Assembly: GCA_046756245.1 (NCBI GenBank)
Contig: JBHHVZ010000063.1
Span: 1-16,648 of the forward strand
Direction of reading: 5' to 3'
DNA: 16,648 bases
From: G021776435 sp046756245
GTDB lineage: Bacteria > Pseudomonadota > Alphaproteobacteria > Caulobacterales > Parvularculaceae
The notes under the pieces are model-generated. The model was not told the DNA's origin. It searched no databases and worked only from the letters and a program-made list of their open reading frames with translations. This document shows, in pieces, positions 1-7,027 of the stretch. Position numbers and translations under genes: made by a program. Position 1 is the first letter of the stretch, and each line of letters opens with the position of its first letter.

Positions 1-8
1 GCCTTTTT

Positions 9-1808
9 CTACAGATCCATTTTTAGCGCCTTGATAAACGCTTCCTGAGGGATTTCGACGCGGCCGAACCGGCGCATCTTTTTCTTTCCCTCTTTTTGTT
101 TCTCTAAAAGCTTCCTCTTGCGCGTCGCGTCGCCGCCATAGCATTTGGCGGTGACGTCCTTGCGCAGCGCCGAGATGGTTTCGCGTGCGATAACGCGCCC
201 GCCGATCGCCGCCTGGATCGGGATCTTGAACATGTGGCGCGGGATAAGGTCCTTCAGTTTTTCGCACATGGCGCGCCCGCGCGCCTGCGCCTTGTCGCGA
301 TGCACGATGACAGAGAGCGCGTCCACGGGTTCGTCATTGACGAGGATTTGCATCTTCACAAGATCGCCGGCGCGGTAATCGGTGAGCTGATAGTCGAAAC
401 TCGCATAGCCTTTCGAAACCGATTTGAGGCGGTCGTAGAAATCGAACACCACTTCGTTCAAGGGCAGTTCGTAAACCGCCATGGCGCGCGAGCCGGCATA
501 GGTGAGCTCGGCCTGGACGCCGCGGCGCTCCTCGCAACGTTTCAGGACCGCGCCCAGATAATCGTCCGGCGTCATGATGGTCGCCCTGATCCAGGGTTCG
601 TCGATATGGCTGATGCGCGCCGGGTCGGGCATATCGGCCGGATTGTGCAGTTCGATCATCGAGCCATCGGTGAGATGAATATGATAAACGACGCTCGGCG
701 CGGTGGTGATGAGGTCGAGGTTGAACTCGCGCTCGAGCCGTTCGCGGACGATTTCGAGATGCAACAACCCCAGAAAGCCGCAGCGAAAGCCGAAGCCGAG
801 CGCGGCCGAGGTCTCCGTCTCGAATTCGAAGCTTGCGTCGTTGAGGCGGAGCTTGCCCATCGCCTCGCGCAAATCCTCAAAGTCCGCCGCGTCGACCGGG
901 AACATGCCGCAAAAAACGACGGGCACGGAAGGTTTGAATCCCGGCAAGGGCGCCGCCGTCGGGCGGCGCTCTTCGGTGATGGTGTCGCCGACTTTGGTGT
1001 CTGCGACTTCCTTGATCGAGGCTGTGATATAGCCGATCTCGCCGGGGCCCAGCGCCGCTACCGGCGTCTTCTTGGGCGTCGAGACGCCGACCTGGTCGAC
1101 AGTGTAGCTCGCGCCTGCGCCCATCATGCGGATGCGCATGCCTTTTTTCAGCACGCCGTCGATGACGCGCACCAGCACCACGACGCCGAGATAGGGGTCG
1201 TACCAGCTATCGACGAGGAGCGCCTTCAAGGGCGCCTCGGCGTCGCCCGTCGGCGGCGGCAGGCGCTGAACGATCGCCTCGAGCACGTCCTCGACGCCGC
1301 GGCCGGTCTTCGCCGAGATTTCTATGGCGTCCGAAGCGTCGAGGCCGATGACGTCCTCTATCTGCGCGCGCACGCGCTCCGGCTCAGCCGCCGGAAGGTC
1401 GATCTTGTTCAACACAGGAACAATCTCGAGATCGACATCGATCGCCTGATAGACATTGGCGAGCGTCTGCGCCTCGACGCCCTGGCTGGCGTCAACCACG
1501 AGAAGCGCCCCCTCGCAGGCTGACAGCGACCGGTTCACCTCATAGGAAAAGTCCACATGCCCCGGCGTGTCGATGAGATTGAGGACATAGGTCTCGCCGT
1601 TCCGCGCCTTGTAGGAAAGCCGCACGGTCTGCGCCTTGATGGTGATGCCGCGCTCGCGCTCCAATTCCATCGAATCAAGCACCTGTTCCTTCATCTCGCG
1701 GATCGTCAGCCCGCCTGTGATCTGGATGAGGCGGTCGGCCAGCGTCGACTTGCCGTGGTCGATATGGGCGACGATCGAGAAGTTGCGGATGTTTTTGAGC
1801 GGCGTCAT
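9..1808 (-). CDS. lepA: Elongation factor 4 (LepA), ribosome back-translocating GTPase
   Basis: This 599-residue protein has the length and layout of EF-4/LepA, a translational GTPase that binds the ribosome and is thought to help stalled or mistranslocated ribosomes. Visible GTPase motifs are the P-loop AHIDHGKS (residues 14-21), the switch RGITIK (53-58), DTPGH (80-84) and NKID (134-137). The C-terminal part carries the LepA-specific region ending in a lysine-rich stretch and a final KALKMDL. The ATG at 1806-1808 is chosen because it gives the usual family start (MTPLKNIRNFSIVAHIDHGK). No Shine-Dalgarno sequence precedes it; a possible promoter sits so close that the mRNA may be leaderless. 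The mscL terminator lies just upstream, so lepA is probably transcribed separately from mscL. Confidence 0.98.
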   Translation of the reverse strand: MTPLKNIRNFSIVAHIDHGKSTLADRLIQITGGLTIREMKEQVLDSMELERERGITIKAQTVRLSYKARNGETYVLNLIDTPGHVDFSYEVNRSLSACEGALLVVDASQGVEAQTLANVYQAIDVDLEIVPVLNKIDLPAAEPERVRAQIEDVIGLDASDAIEISAKTGRGVEDVLEAIVQRLPPPTGDAEAPLKALLVDSWYDPYLGVVVLVRVIDGVLKKGMRIRMMGAGASYTVDQVGVSTPKKTPVAALGPGEIGYITASIKEVADTKVGDTITEERRPTAAPLPGFKPSVPVVFCGMFPVDAADFEDLREAMGKLRLNDASFEFETETSAALGFGFRCGFLGLLHLEIVRERLEREFNLDLITTAPSVVYHIHLTDGSMIELHNPADMPDPARISHIDEPWIRATIMTPDDYLGAVLKRCEERRGVQAELTYAGSRAMAVYELPLNEVVFDFYDRLKSVSKGYASFDYQLTDYRAGDLVKMQILVNDEPVDALSVIVHRDKAQARGRAMCEKLKDLIPRHMFKIPIQAAIGGRVIARETISALRKDVTAKCYGGDATRKRKLLEKQKEGKKKMRRFGRVEIPQEAFIKALKMDL

Positions 1809-1816
1809 GGGCCGCG

Positions 1817-1845
1817 GATATAGACGGGCCGCGTGAGGTCGGCAA
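1817..1845 (-). promoter_or_regulatory. Possible lepA promoter
   Basis: On the minus strand TTGCCG (1840-1845) is followed after exactly 17 bases by TATATC (1817-1822), a reasonable sigma-70 pair. The predicted transcription start would be near 1810, only a few bases before the lepA ATG (1806-1808), which implies a leaderless or nearly leaderless transcript. This is pattern matching only. Confidence 0.4.
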
Positions 1846-1866
1846 TGGGCTCGCCCTTACACGAGC

Positions 1867-1897
1867 CAAAAGAAAAGGCCCGGCGCGAAGCCGGGCC
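1867..1897 (-). terminator. Intrinsic terminator of mscL
   Basis: An 8-bp perfect GC stem (1877-1884 with 1890-1897, loop of 5 bases) is followed on the minus strand by TTTTCTTTTG. It begins about 25 bases after the mscL stop codon. This is a textbook Rho-independent terminator and separates mscL from lepA. Confidence 0.92.
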
Positions 1898-1922
1898 CTC
1901 TTCAAACAGCGTGGAAGCGAAC

Positions 1923-2324
1923 CTAGCCGCGCGCCTTTAGCGCATCGCGTATTTCCTCAAGCAGCACTTCCGATCGCGGCGGCGCCGGGGGCTCGGCTGG
2001 TTTTTCTTCTTCCTGCCGGCGCAGCGTGTTCATGCCCTTCACTACGAGAAAGAGCGCAAAGGCAACGATTAAAAATGCAATAATGGCGTTGACGAAAAGA
2101 CCGATATTCATTGTCACGGCCTCAGCATCAGCGGTGGCGGCCTTCAATGTCACCCGGATGTTCGAGAAGTCTACGCCGCCAGTCAGAACGCCGATCGGCG
2201 GCATCAGAATGTCATTGACCAGCGACTTCACGACCGTGCCGAACGCGCCGCCAATAATTATGCCGACGGCCATGTCGACCATGTTGCCCTTGATGGCGAA
2301 TTCCTTGAACTCTTTCAGCATCAT
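1923..2324 (-). CDS. mscL: Large-conductance mechanosensitive channel MscL
   Basis: This 133-residue protein matches MscL in length and layout. MscL is a homopentameric inner-membrane channel that opens under high membrane tension and releases solutes during osmotic downshock. The N-terminal amphipathic helix (MMLKEFKEFAIKGN) leads into the pore-lining TM1 with its glycine-rich segment (about residues 16-45). A periplasmic loop (VDFSNIRVTLK) follows, then TM2 (about 74-98), a charged proline-rich linker and the conserved C-terminal helix EVLLEEIRDALK. An in-frame extension to 2432 exists but has no family counterpart. The Met-Met start at 2319-2324 is chosen because it follows a purine-rich GAAGGGGG; the second Met (2319-2321) has the better spacing. 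The gene is monocistronic as far as can be seen. Confidence 0.96.
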   Translation of the reverse strand: MMLKEFKEFAIKGNMVDMAVGIIIGGAFGTVVKSLVNDILMPPIGVLTGGVDFSNIRVTLKAATADAEAVTMNIGLFVNAIIAFLIVAFALFLVVKGMNTLRRQEEEKPAEPPAPPRSEVLLEEIRDALKARG

Positions 2325-2512
2325 TCCCCCTTCGCTTTTCGAGAACCGGCTGGAAAGCAGGCGTCTCGCCAAACCGGCGTGCAAACGAATCACGTCGACG
2401 ACGAAGCGTAAAGCGATTTGAAGACGCTTCAAGCAGGGCGGAATTCAATATTGGAGACATGCGGCCGGCTTTCGGCCAGCCGCAAAAGTCAGGTCCGGCT
2501 GCGCACGGGCTC

Positions 2513-2530
2513 GCCCGGCGCTATCCGGGC
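2513..2530 (-). repeat. Short GC hairpin after the membrane protein gene
   Basis: GCCCGG (2513-2518) and CCGGGC (2525-2530) form a 6-bp stem with a 6-base loop, starting 5 bases after the stop codon of the minus-strand gene at 2536-2934. It has no T-tract, so it is a poor intrinsic terminator but could stabilise the 3' end or assist Rho-dependent termination. Confidence 0.4.
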
Positions 2531-2535
2531 TCAAA

Positions 2536-2934
2536 CTATTCAATCATTTCATGCGCTGACGGGTCGGGACATTCATTGACGCATTGCTGTTTCGGCCTGC
2601 GCATCAACAGAATGAAAAGAATGATCGCAATGATGGGCGACCCGATTAAAAACGCCGTCATCGCAAGCGCGCCGCCTGCGGCGACAACGCCGATCAATGC
2701 GCCGACCAGCCCGACAACGATCCCGATCGCAGCAGCGAACAGGCCGAGAACGACCGCGCCGAAAGCGCCGAAACCAACGCCGATCGCCTCTCCAATCGTC
2801 AAGCTGGGTTCATGCTGATAGGCGAAAACCGAAAACGCGCCGCCTGCGAACAAAATCAACAGCAGCAGTGCCCAGAACCAAATGGCGCCGCCGGCGCGCC
2901 GCCTAGGTTCTGTATTGAAATCTGCAGTCGCCAT
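2536..2934 (-). CDS. Small glycine-rich integral membrane protein, unknown function
   Basis: I do not recognise this 132-residue protein. A short basic N-terminus (about residues 1-15, with RRR at 11-13) precedes a hydrophobic helix (about 16-38). A periplasmic-looking turn (QHEPSLTIGEA) follows. Residues 47-111 are a long Gly/Ala/Val/Ile-rich hydrophobic region, probably two or three further membrane segments. The C-terminus is polar with two cysteines (CVNEC, residues 118-122). The arginines at 11-13 suggest a cytoplasmic N-terminus. The ATG at 2932-2934 is supported by AAGGGGG spaced 5 bases upstream. It stands alone, divergent from the HD hydrolase gene. Length, start signal and coherent membrane composition support a real gene; no function is inferred. 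Confidence 0.8.
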   Translation of the reverse strand: MATADFNTEPRRRAGGAIWFWALLLLILFAGGAFSVFAYQHEPSLTIGEAIGVGFGAFGAVVLGLFAAAIGIVVGLVGALIGVVAAGGALAMTAFLIGSPIIAIILFILLMRRPKQQCVNECPDPSAHEMIE

Positions 2935-3162
2935 TTAGACCCCCTTCAGGATTTTGCGGAGCGTTGACGCCCCGTCATGCGAATCTTACGCGTTAACCAA
3001 CCACTATGATATTGTGCGCGCCGCCAGGGGGCGTGGCAAGGCGGTTGGGCGCGTCACAAGCGCAGCTCATCGCGCGACTGGGCGGATTCCAGCGCCTTGC
3101 CGGGGCGGCTGCGCTCTGTTAGGCGAAGCGCCAGCAGCCCCCGTACAACCGGACCGCAACTC

Positions 3163-3801
3163 ATGGCGACTCGAAAGCCTCAAACCGGACCGAGCGGGTC
3201 GCTTCCGCCACGCGCCTGGCAGCGCATGCTCTCTGGACGGCGACTCGATCTGCTGGACCCGTCCCCGCTTGATGTGGAAATCGAAGATATCGCGCATGGC
3301 CTCGCCCGGGTCGCCCGCTGGAACGGCCAAACCAAAGGTCCTCTGCCCTTCACCGTCGCCCAGCATTCGCTCATCGTCGAGCAGTTCTGCAGCGAGATGC
3401 GCCCCGGCTGGCCGGACAAATGGCGCCTCGCCGCGCTATTGCACGACGCGCCTGAATTCGTCATCGGCGACATGATCAGCCCGTTCAAGGCGGCGCTCGC
3501 AGAGGATTACAAGAAAATTGAGCGCTGTCTTCAACAAGCCGTTCACTTGCGGTTCGGCTTGCCGGCGGATTTGCCCGGCTCAATCGAAAAGACAATCAAG
3601 CGGGCTGATCGGGCGAGCGCTTATTTCGAGGCCACTCAGCTCGCCGGCTTCGAAATCGCCGAAGCGAGGAAGTTATTCGGCGGGCCACGCGGCGTTGCGC
3701 CGATCACGCTTGAAGCCGCTTCAACTGAAGAGGCGCAAGAGCGTTACCTCGCCAGGTTTTTCGAGCTGACGCGCGACAATAACGATCCAGGGTCTTCATA
3801 G
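3163..3801 (+). CDS. HD-domain phosphohydrolase (YfbR-like)
   Basis: This 212-residue protein belongs to the HD superfamily of metal-dependent phosphohydrolases and resembles the alphaproteobacterial group related to the 5'-deoxynucleotidase YfbR. Candidate metal ligands are His68 (VAQHSLIVEQ), His94-Asp95 (ALLHDAPEF) and Asp149 (IKRADRASAYF). The conserved run before the first histidine, IEDIAHGLARVARWNGQ, is typical of this group. Substrate is unknown; a nucleoside monophosphate is a guess from YfbR. An in-frame TTG at 3097 would add 22 arginine/serine-rich residues; the ATG at 3163 is preferred as it begins just before the conserved region. It is the first of three co-directional genes ending with the NAD regulator. 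Confidence 0.87.
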   Translation: MATRKPQTGPSGSLPPRAWQRMLSGRRLDLLDPSPLDVEIEDIAHGLARVARWNGQTKGPLPFTVAQHSLIVEQFCSEMRPGWPDKWRLAALLHDAPEFVIGDMISPFKAALAEDYKKIERCLQQAVHLRFGLPADLPGSIEKTIKRADRASAYFEATQLAGFEIAEARKLFGGPRGVAPITLEAASTEEAQERYLARFFELTRDNNDPGSS

Positions 3802-3874
3802 GCAATCAACTGCTCAACAGGGCGTGATCAGCGTCAGGCTTTCCTGGCTCCAAAAAAACGCGCAAAATAGGGCG

Positions 3875-4381
3875 ATGGTGATTGTCGCCTCCCTTGATCG
3901 TGCGCGAGAAGCGTTTGAACGGCATCGTCCGGCGATGGCGATATCGATTCTCGACGTCGACGATCCTGACCCCGTCTTTCCCGGGCTCGCCTCCGATCGC
4001 CACTTGAAATTCCGTATCGACAACGACGCCGACACAAATGTGATCCGCACGAGCGCGCGCAGACGGGCTGAAATGCTTATCGATGCGGTCAACGCCTGGG
4101 ACGGGCGCGGCGATATTTTGGTTCATTGCCATCAAGGCGTGGCGCGTTCAATGGCGATGGCGTTCATTATCCTTTGCATGAAATCACAGGATCGGCCGGA
4201 AGAAGAAATCGCCGCCGAATTACGCGCGGCGGCGCCGCACGCCGATCCTTGTCTTCATCTGATCTGCCAGGCGGATGACCTGCTCGGGCGCAATGGGCGG
4301 ATGGTCGAAGCGATCGAAGACTTATGCCCGGCGTGCGCAACAAACGCGGCGCCGATTGTCGCCTTGCCGCTCGCCGCGTAA
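3875..4381 (+). CDS. Protein tyrosine phosphatase-like protein (CX5R family)
   Basis: The 168-residue product carries the cysteine phosphatase signature HCHQGVARS: nucleophile Cys85, phosphate-binding Arg91 and Ser92. An upstream Asp (49 or 51, FRIDNDAD) could be the general acid. It resembles a small alphaproteobacterial group annotated as predicted protein tyrosine phosphatases, with the family-like start VIVASLDRA and the C-terminal LLGRNGRMVEAIE. The substrate cannot be read from sequence. An in-frame GTG at 3824 would add 17 residues and leave only 22 bases after the HD gene; the ATG at 3875 is preferred because family members start at this beta strand. It lies 18 bases before the NAD regulator gene and is probably co-transcribed with it. 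Confidence 0.85.
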   Translation: MVIVASLDRAREAFERHRPAMAISILDVDDPDPVFPGLASDRHLKFRIDNDADTNVIRTSARRRAEMLIDAVNAWDGRGDILVHCHQGVARSMAMAFIILCMKSQDRPEEEIAAELRAAAPHADPCLHLICQADDLLGRNGRMVEAIEDLCPACATNAAPIVALPLAA

Positions 4382-4399
4382 TTCCTTCATATAGCGTCC

Positions 4400-5431
4400 A
4401 TGGCCGATACGAATTCTGAATCGGCCGGCGCGCGCGTCGCGATCGGCCTCAACGCCGTTCTTGCAGTCGTTGTCGACGACCGACCGATGGTTCTGTGCGC
4501 GCAAGGGGGCGAAGGCTTGTGGAGCTTGCCTTACGGCCTCTTCGACCCGACTCGGCATCGCACTTTCGAGATAGGCCTGCGCGACTGGGTGGAACGTCAG
4601 ACCAAAGTGTCGCTGGGTTATGTGGAGCAGCTTTACACTTTCGGCGACAAGGGACGTGAGGCGCCGGCGGCGGCGCTGGCTGGCGGCGCAGCCGGCGATC
4701 GCATCATTTCCGTCGGATATCTGGCGCTGGCGCCGGAACCCGCCGCAGTCCTCGCGAAGGATGCGCAATGGCGCGACTGGTATGAATTCTTCCCATGGGA
4801 AGACTGGCGCAGCGGCGAGCCCGACGCGCTGGTTGCACATATAGTCCCGGGATTGAAAGCGTGGATTGGTCGTGCGCCGGATGCGGCGACAGCGGCTGCA
4901 AGGCGCGGGCGAGCGCGCCTCGCCTTTGGTTATGGCGGCGTCGGCTGGGAAGAGGAACGTGCGCTTGACCGTTATGAGCTCATGTATGAAGCCGGGCTCG
5001 TTGTCGAAGCCTGGCGCGACCGGCGCGCCGCCGGCCTGCCCCGGCCGGGCGGCGGCGAGCCTGGGCCGCGCGAAGCCGGCGCGCCCATGGCTTCCGATCA
5101 CCGGCGCATTTTGGCTACGGCTATAGGCAGATTGCGCGGCAAGCTTAAATATCGACCGATTATTTTCGAGATGACGCCAGCCACATTCACTCTTTTTGAT
5201 CTTCAGCATACGGTGGAAGCGATTGTGGGATTCCACCTACACAAGCAAAATTTCCGGCGCAGCGTTGAACAGTCAGGCCTGGTGACGCGAACCCGCCGGT
5301 TGGCGCATAAGACCGGCGGCAGGCCGGCCGCCCTTTTTCAAGCCAACCGCTCGGCCCTGAAAGATCGGGCGGCGCGAGGCCTTGCAATACCGCGCATGCG
5401 GCGCTGCCCCTCGGTTGCGCTCGGATCCTGA
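4400..5431 (+). CDS. nrtR: NrtR-type NAD biosynthesis regulator (Nudix-like plus winged helix)
   Basis: This 343-residue protein has the NrtR architecture: an N-terminal Nudix-like domain (about residues 12-150), a long Ala/Gly/Arg-rich linker (about 155-235) and a C-terminal winged-helix DNA-binding domain (about 250-318). The last contains FTLFDLQHTVEAIVG, NFRRSVEQSGLV and GGRPAALF, all closely matching NrtR. The Nudix box is degenerate. At the REUXEE core it reads RDWVER, so one metal-binding glutamate is lost, which fits a domain that senses ADP-ribose or a related NAD metabolite rather than hydrolysing it, as reported for other NrtR proteins. It directly precedes nadA and a strong palindrome, so it is predicted to repress nadABC. 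The alphaproteobacterial members are longer than the gammaproteobacterial ones; the basic tail after residue 320 is not recognised. Confidence 0.9.
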   Translation: MADTNSESAGARVAIGLNAVLAVVVDDRPMVLCAQGGEGLWSLPYGLFDPTRHRTFEIGLRDWVERQTKVSLGYVEQLYTFGDKGREAPAAALAGGAAGDRIISVGYLALAPEPAAVLAKDAQWRDWYEFFPWEDWRSGEPDALVAHIVPGLKAWIGRAPDAATAAARRGRARLAFGYGGVGWEEERALDRYELMYEAGLVVEAWRDRRAAGLPRPGGGEPGPREAGAPMASDHRRILATAIGRLRGKLKYRPIIFEMTPATFTLFDLQHTVEAIVGFHLHKQNFRRSVEQSGLVTRTRRLAHKTGGRPAALFQANRSALKDRAARGLAIPRMRRCPSVALGS

Positions 5432-5479
5432 TCGCTTTGCCAACGTCATCACAAACATACGCCAGACCGGAAAAATTTG

Positions 5480-5508
5480 TTGACGCGGGTCCTTCTCGGC
5501 CCGAATAT
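5480..5508 (+). promoter_or_regulatory. Candidate nadA promoter
   Basis: TTGACG (5480-5485) and GAATAT (5503-5508) are 17 bases apart. The -35 is good and the -10 is weak. An alternative pair is TTTAAA (5523-5528) with TATATA (5546-5551), also 17 bases apart, which would put the -10 inside the palindromic operator and fit direct repression better. The sequence does not decide between them. Confidence 0.4.
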
Positions 5509-5519
5509 CCGCCGTCTTG

Positions 5520-5545
5520 CCCTTTAAAGGGCGTTTTTCACGCCC
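5520..5545 (+). repeat. Overlapping palindrome and hairpin upstream of nadA
   Basis: CCCTTTAAAGGG (5520-5531) is a perfect 12-bp palindrome. It overlaps a hairpin with stem GGGCGT (5529-5534) and ACGCCC (5540-5545) around a TTTTC loop. The structure abuts the operator. It could terminate the regulator transcript weakly, or lie in the nadA leader, depending on which promoter is used. Confidence 0.5.
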
Positions 5546-5573
5546 TATATATGCTCCGAGTGAGCATATATAG
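5545..5573 (+). promoter_or_regulatory. Perfect inverted repeat, probable NrtR operator
   Basis: CTATATATGCTC (5545-5556) and GAGCATATATAG (5562-5573) are exact reverse complements separated by CGAGT. The 29-bp site lies 4 bases before the nadA Shine-Dalgarno and 14 bases before its ATG, directly downstream of the NrtR-type gene. Symmetry, position and neighbour make it the likely binding site of that dimeric regulator, able to block transcription of nadA. No second copy was seen in the window. Confidence 0.8.
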
Positions 5574-5577
5574 CTTT

Positions 5578-5582
5578 GGAGG
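5578..5582 (+). promoter_or_regulatory. nadA ribosome binding site
   Basis: GGAGG sits 5 bases before the ATG at 5588. It decides the start against the in-frame TTG at 5576, which overlaps the site itself. Confidence 0.85.
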
Positions 5583-5587
5583 CGGTC

Positions 5588-6688
5588 ATGCCTGCCTATG
5601 GAAACGAGCCCGACGAAACGGCGCTTCCCTACGACGAGCGAGTAAAGGCGAAGACGGATCGTCTCTACGCCCGCGTCGCCAAAATCATTCCCGAAGCCGA
5701 GTGGCCGCTTTACGCGCCGACGATTGCGGCGATCAACGATCTCAAGAAGGAAAAGAACGCCGTCATTCTGGCGCATAACTATATGACGCCGGAAATCTAT
5801 CATTGCGTCGGCGACTTCACCGGCGACTCGCTGGCGCTCGCCAAGGAGGCGGCAAAGACCGACGCCGAGGTGATCGTGCAGGCCGGCGTTCACTTCATGG
5901 CGGAAACGTCGAAAATTCTGTGTCCGGAAAAAACCGTGCTCATTCCGGATTTGCGCGCCGGTTGTTCGCTCGCCGCCTCGCTTACCGGCGCTGATGTGCG
6001 CCTCCTTAAACAGAAATATCCGGGCGCGCCGGTCGTGACCTATGTGAACACCACCGCCGACGTCAAAGCCGAAACCGACATCTGCTGCACCTCGTCGAAC
6101 GCCGTCGAGGTCGTGGAATACGCCGCGCGCGAATGGGATTCCGACCCGGTCATTCTCATTCCCGACCAGTATCTGGCGAAGAACGTCGCGGCGATGACCG
6201 ACGTGAAGATCGTCACCTGGGCCGGCGCCTGCGAGGTGCATGAGCGCTTCACGGCCGAGGATATCCGCGAGTTGCGGGAGGCCCATCCCGGCGTCGTCGT
6301 GCTCGCCCATCCCGAATGCCCGCCCGACGTGCTGGCCGAAGCCGATTTCGCCGGATCGACCAGCGGCATGAGCAATTATGTGAAGGAAAACCAGCCGAAA
6401 ACCGTCGTTCTCATCACCGAATGCTCGATGTCGGACAATGTGGCGCTCGAAAACCCCAATGTGAATTTCGTGCGGCCGTGCAATCTCTGCCCGCATATGA
6501 AGCGGATTACGCTCGACGGCATTCTTCGTTCGCTGCGGACGACGGAATACAAGGTCGAGATCGACCCCGACATCGCCGCGAAAGCGCGCCGCGCCATTCA
6601 GCGCATGATCGACCTGCCGCTCACCCGCCAGTCGCTTTACACGCACGACCGCGCGCCGGAAGTGATTGCCGTCGAGGCGCGGGGCTAG
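5588..6688 (+). CDS. nadA: Quinolinate synthase NadA
   Basis: NadA condenses iminoaspartate with dihydroxyacetone phosphate to give quinolinate, the second step of de novo NAD synthesis, using an oxygen-sensitive [4Fe-4S] cluster. The 366-residue protein shows the three-lobe family landmarks: VILAHNYMTPEI (59-70), GDFTGDSLALA, HFMAETSKIL, and the likely cluster cysteines Cys126 (RAGCSLA), Cys215 (GACEVH) and Cys301 (CNLCPHMK; Cys298 is adjacent). The conserved STSGMSNYV segment (257-265) is present. The start is fixed by GGAGG at 5578-5582. It is probably controlled by the palindrome just upstream. NadB, its partner supplying unstable iminoaspartate, is encoded after a 568-base gap rather than adjacent as in compact nad operons. 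Confidence 0.97.
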   Translation: MPAYGNEPDETALPYDERVKAKTDRLYARVAKIIPEAEWPLYAPTIAAINDLKKEKNAVILAHNYMTPEIYHCVGDFTGDSLALAKEAAKTDAEVIVQAGVHFMAETSKILCPEKTVLIPDLRAGCSLAASLTGADVRLLKQKYPGAPVVTYVNTTADVKAETDICCTSSNAVEVVEYAAREWDSDPVILIPDQYLAKNVAAMTDVKIVTWAGACEVHERFTAEDIRELREAHPGVVVLAHPECPPDVLAEADFAGSTSGMSNYVKENQPKTVVLITECSMSDNVALENPNVNFVRPCNLCPHMKRITLDGILRSLRTTEYKVEIDPDIAAKARRAIQRMIDLPLTRQSLYTHDRAPEVIAVEARG

Positions 6689-6694
6689 AATTCC

Positions 6695-6997
6695 ATGAAA
6701 TTGCATGATTTCGTTGAAAAAACACTTTTGGAAATCACCTGTGGAGTGATTGCCGCTCAGAAAAAGTCGTCAATTTGGATAGCGCCCGGACGAGTAGAAG
6801 GCGAAGTTGAGAAGTCGCCGTCGCTTGTAAATTTTGAAGTAGTTGTCACGACAAGCGCTGAAGGAAGCGGGCAAATCAACATTCTGTCACTTGCCGACGC
6901 TGGAGCAAAAAGCTCCACCCAGCACATGAATAAAATAAGCTTCAGCGTGCCAGTATATTTTCAGGCACCGAAAGAAAATGAACTAAGCGGGAGCTAA
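6695..6997 (+). CDS. Small beta-rich protein, possible trypco2-like, foreign-looking insert
   Basis: This 100-residue protein starts 6 bases after the nadA stop and so could be translated from the nadA message. It has an N-terminal helix (MKLHDFVEKTLLEITCGVIA), then an Ile/Pro turn (IWIAPG) and alternating strands: LVNFEVVVTT, GQINILSL and KISFSVPVYF. It resembles widespread small proteins that begin MELK-F and end in KFSVPV. The layout also recalls the trypsin-co-occurring domain 2 found in some conflict systems, but that is a remote impression. It has no signal peptide or catalytic motif. My count gives 137 G/C in 303 bases (45%), well below the flanking nad genes, and codons are AT-leaning, which suggests recent acquisition. 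Function unknown. Confidence 0.72.
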   Translation: MKLHDFVEKTLLEITCGVIAAQKKSSIWIAPGRVEGEVEKSPSLVNFEVVVTTSAEGSGQINILSLADAGAKSSTQHMNKISFSVPVYFQAPKENELSGS

Positions 6998-7027
6998 GGC
7001 GTATTTGCAAAACAAGAAATAATTCAT

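Noticed and set aside
234..1523. Long plus-strand open frame opposite lepA
   Set aside because: It lies fully antisense to the unmistakable lepA, and its His/Arg/Asp-rich translation is what GC-rich codon bias yields on the opposite strand.
2981..2998. GAATC and TTAACC near 2990 as a CtrA/CcrM control site
   Set aside because: Only a half site is present with no second TTAA at the right distance.
3035..3101. 9-bp inverted repeat GGCAAGGCG/CGCCTTGCC upstream of the HD gene
   Set aside because: The arms are 49 bases apart in GC-rich DNA, with no further symmetry; probably chance.
5576..5587. TTG start for nadA, four codons longer
   Set aside because: It overlaps the GGAGG ribosome site that serves the ATG at 5588.
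5273..6706. Minus-strand open frame of 477 codons across nadA and the end of the regulator gene
   Set aside because: Antisense to nadA, composition typical of a mirror frame, and it would run through the operator region.
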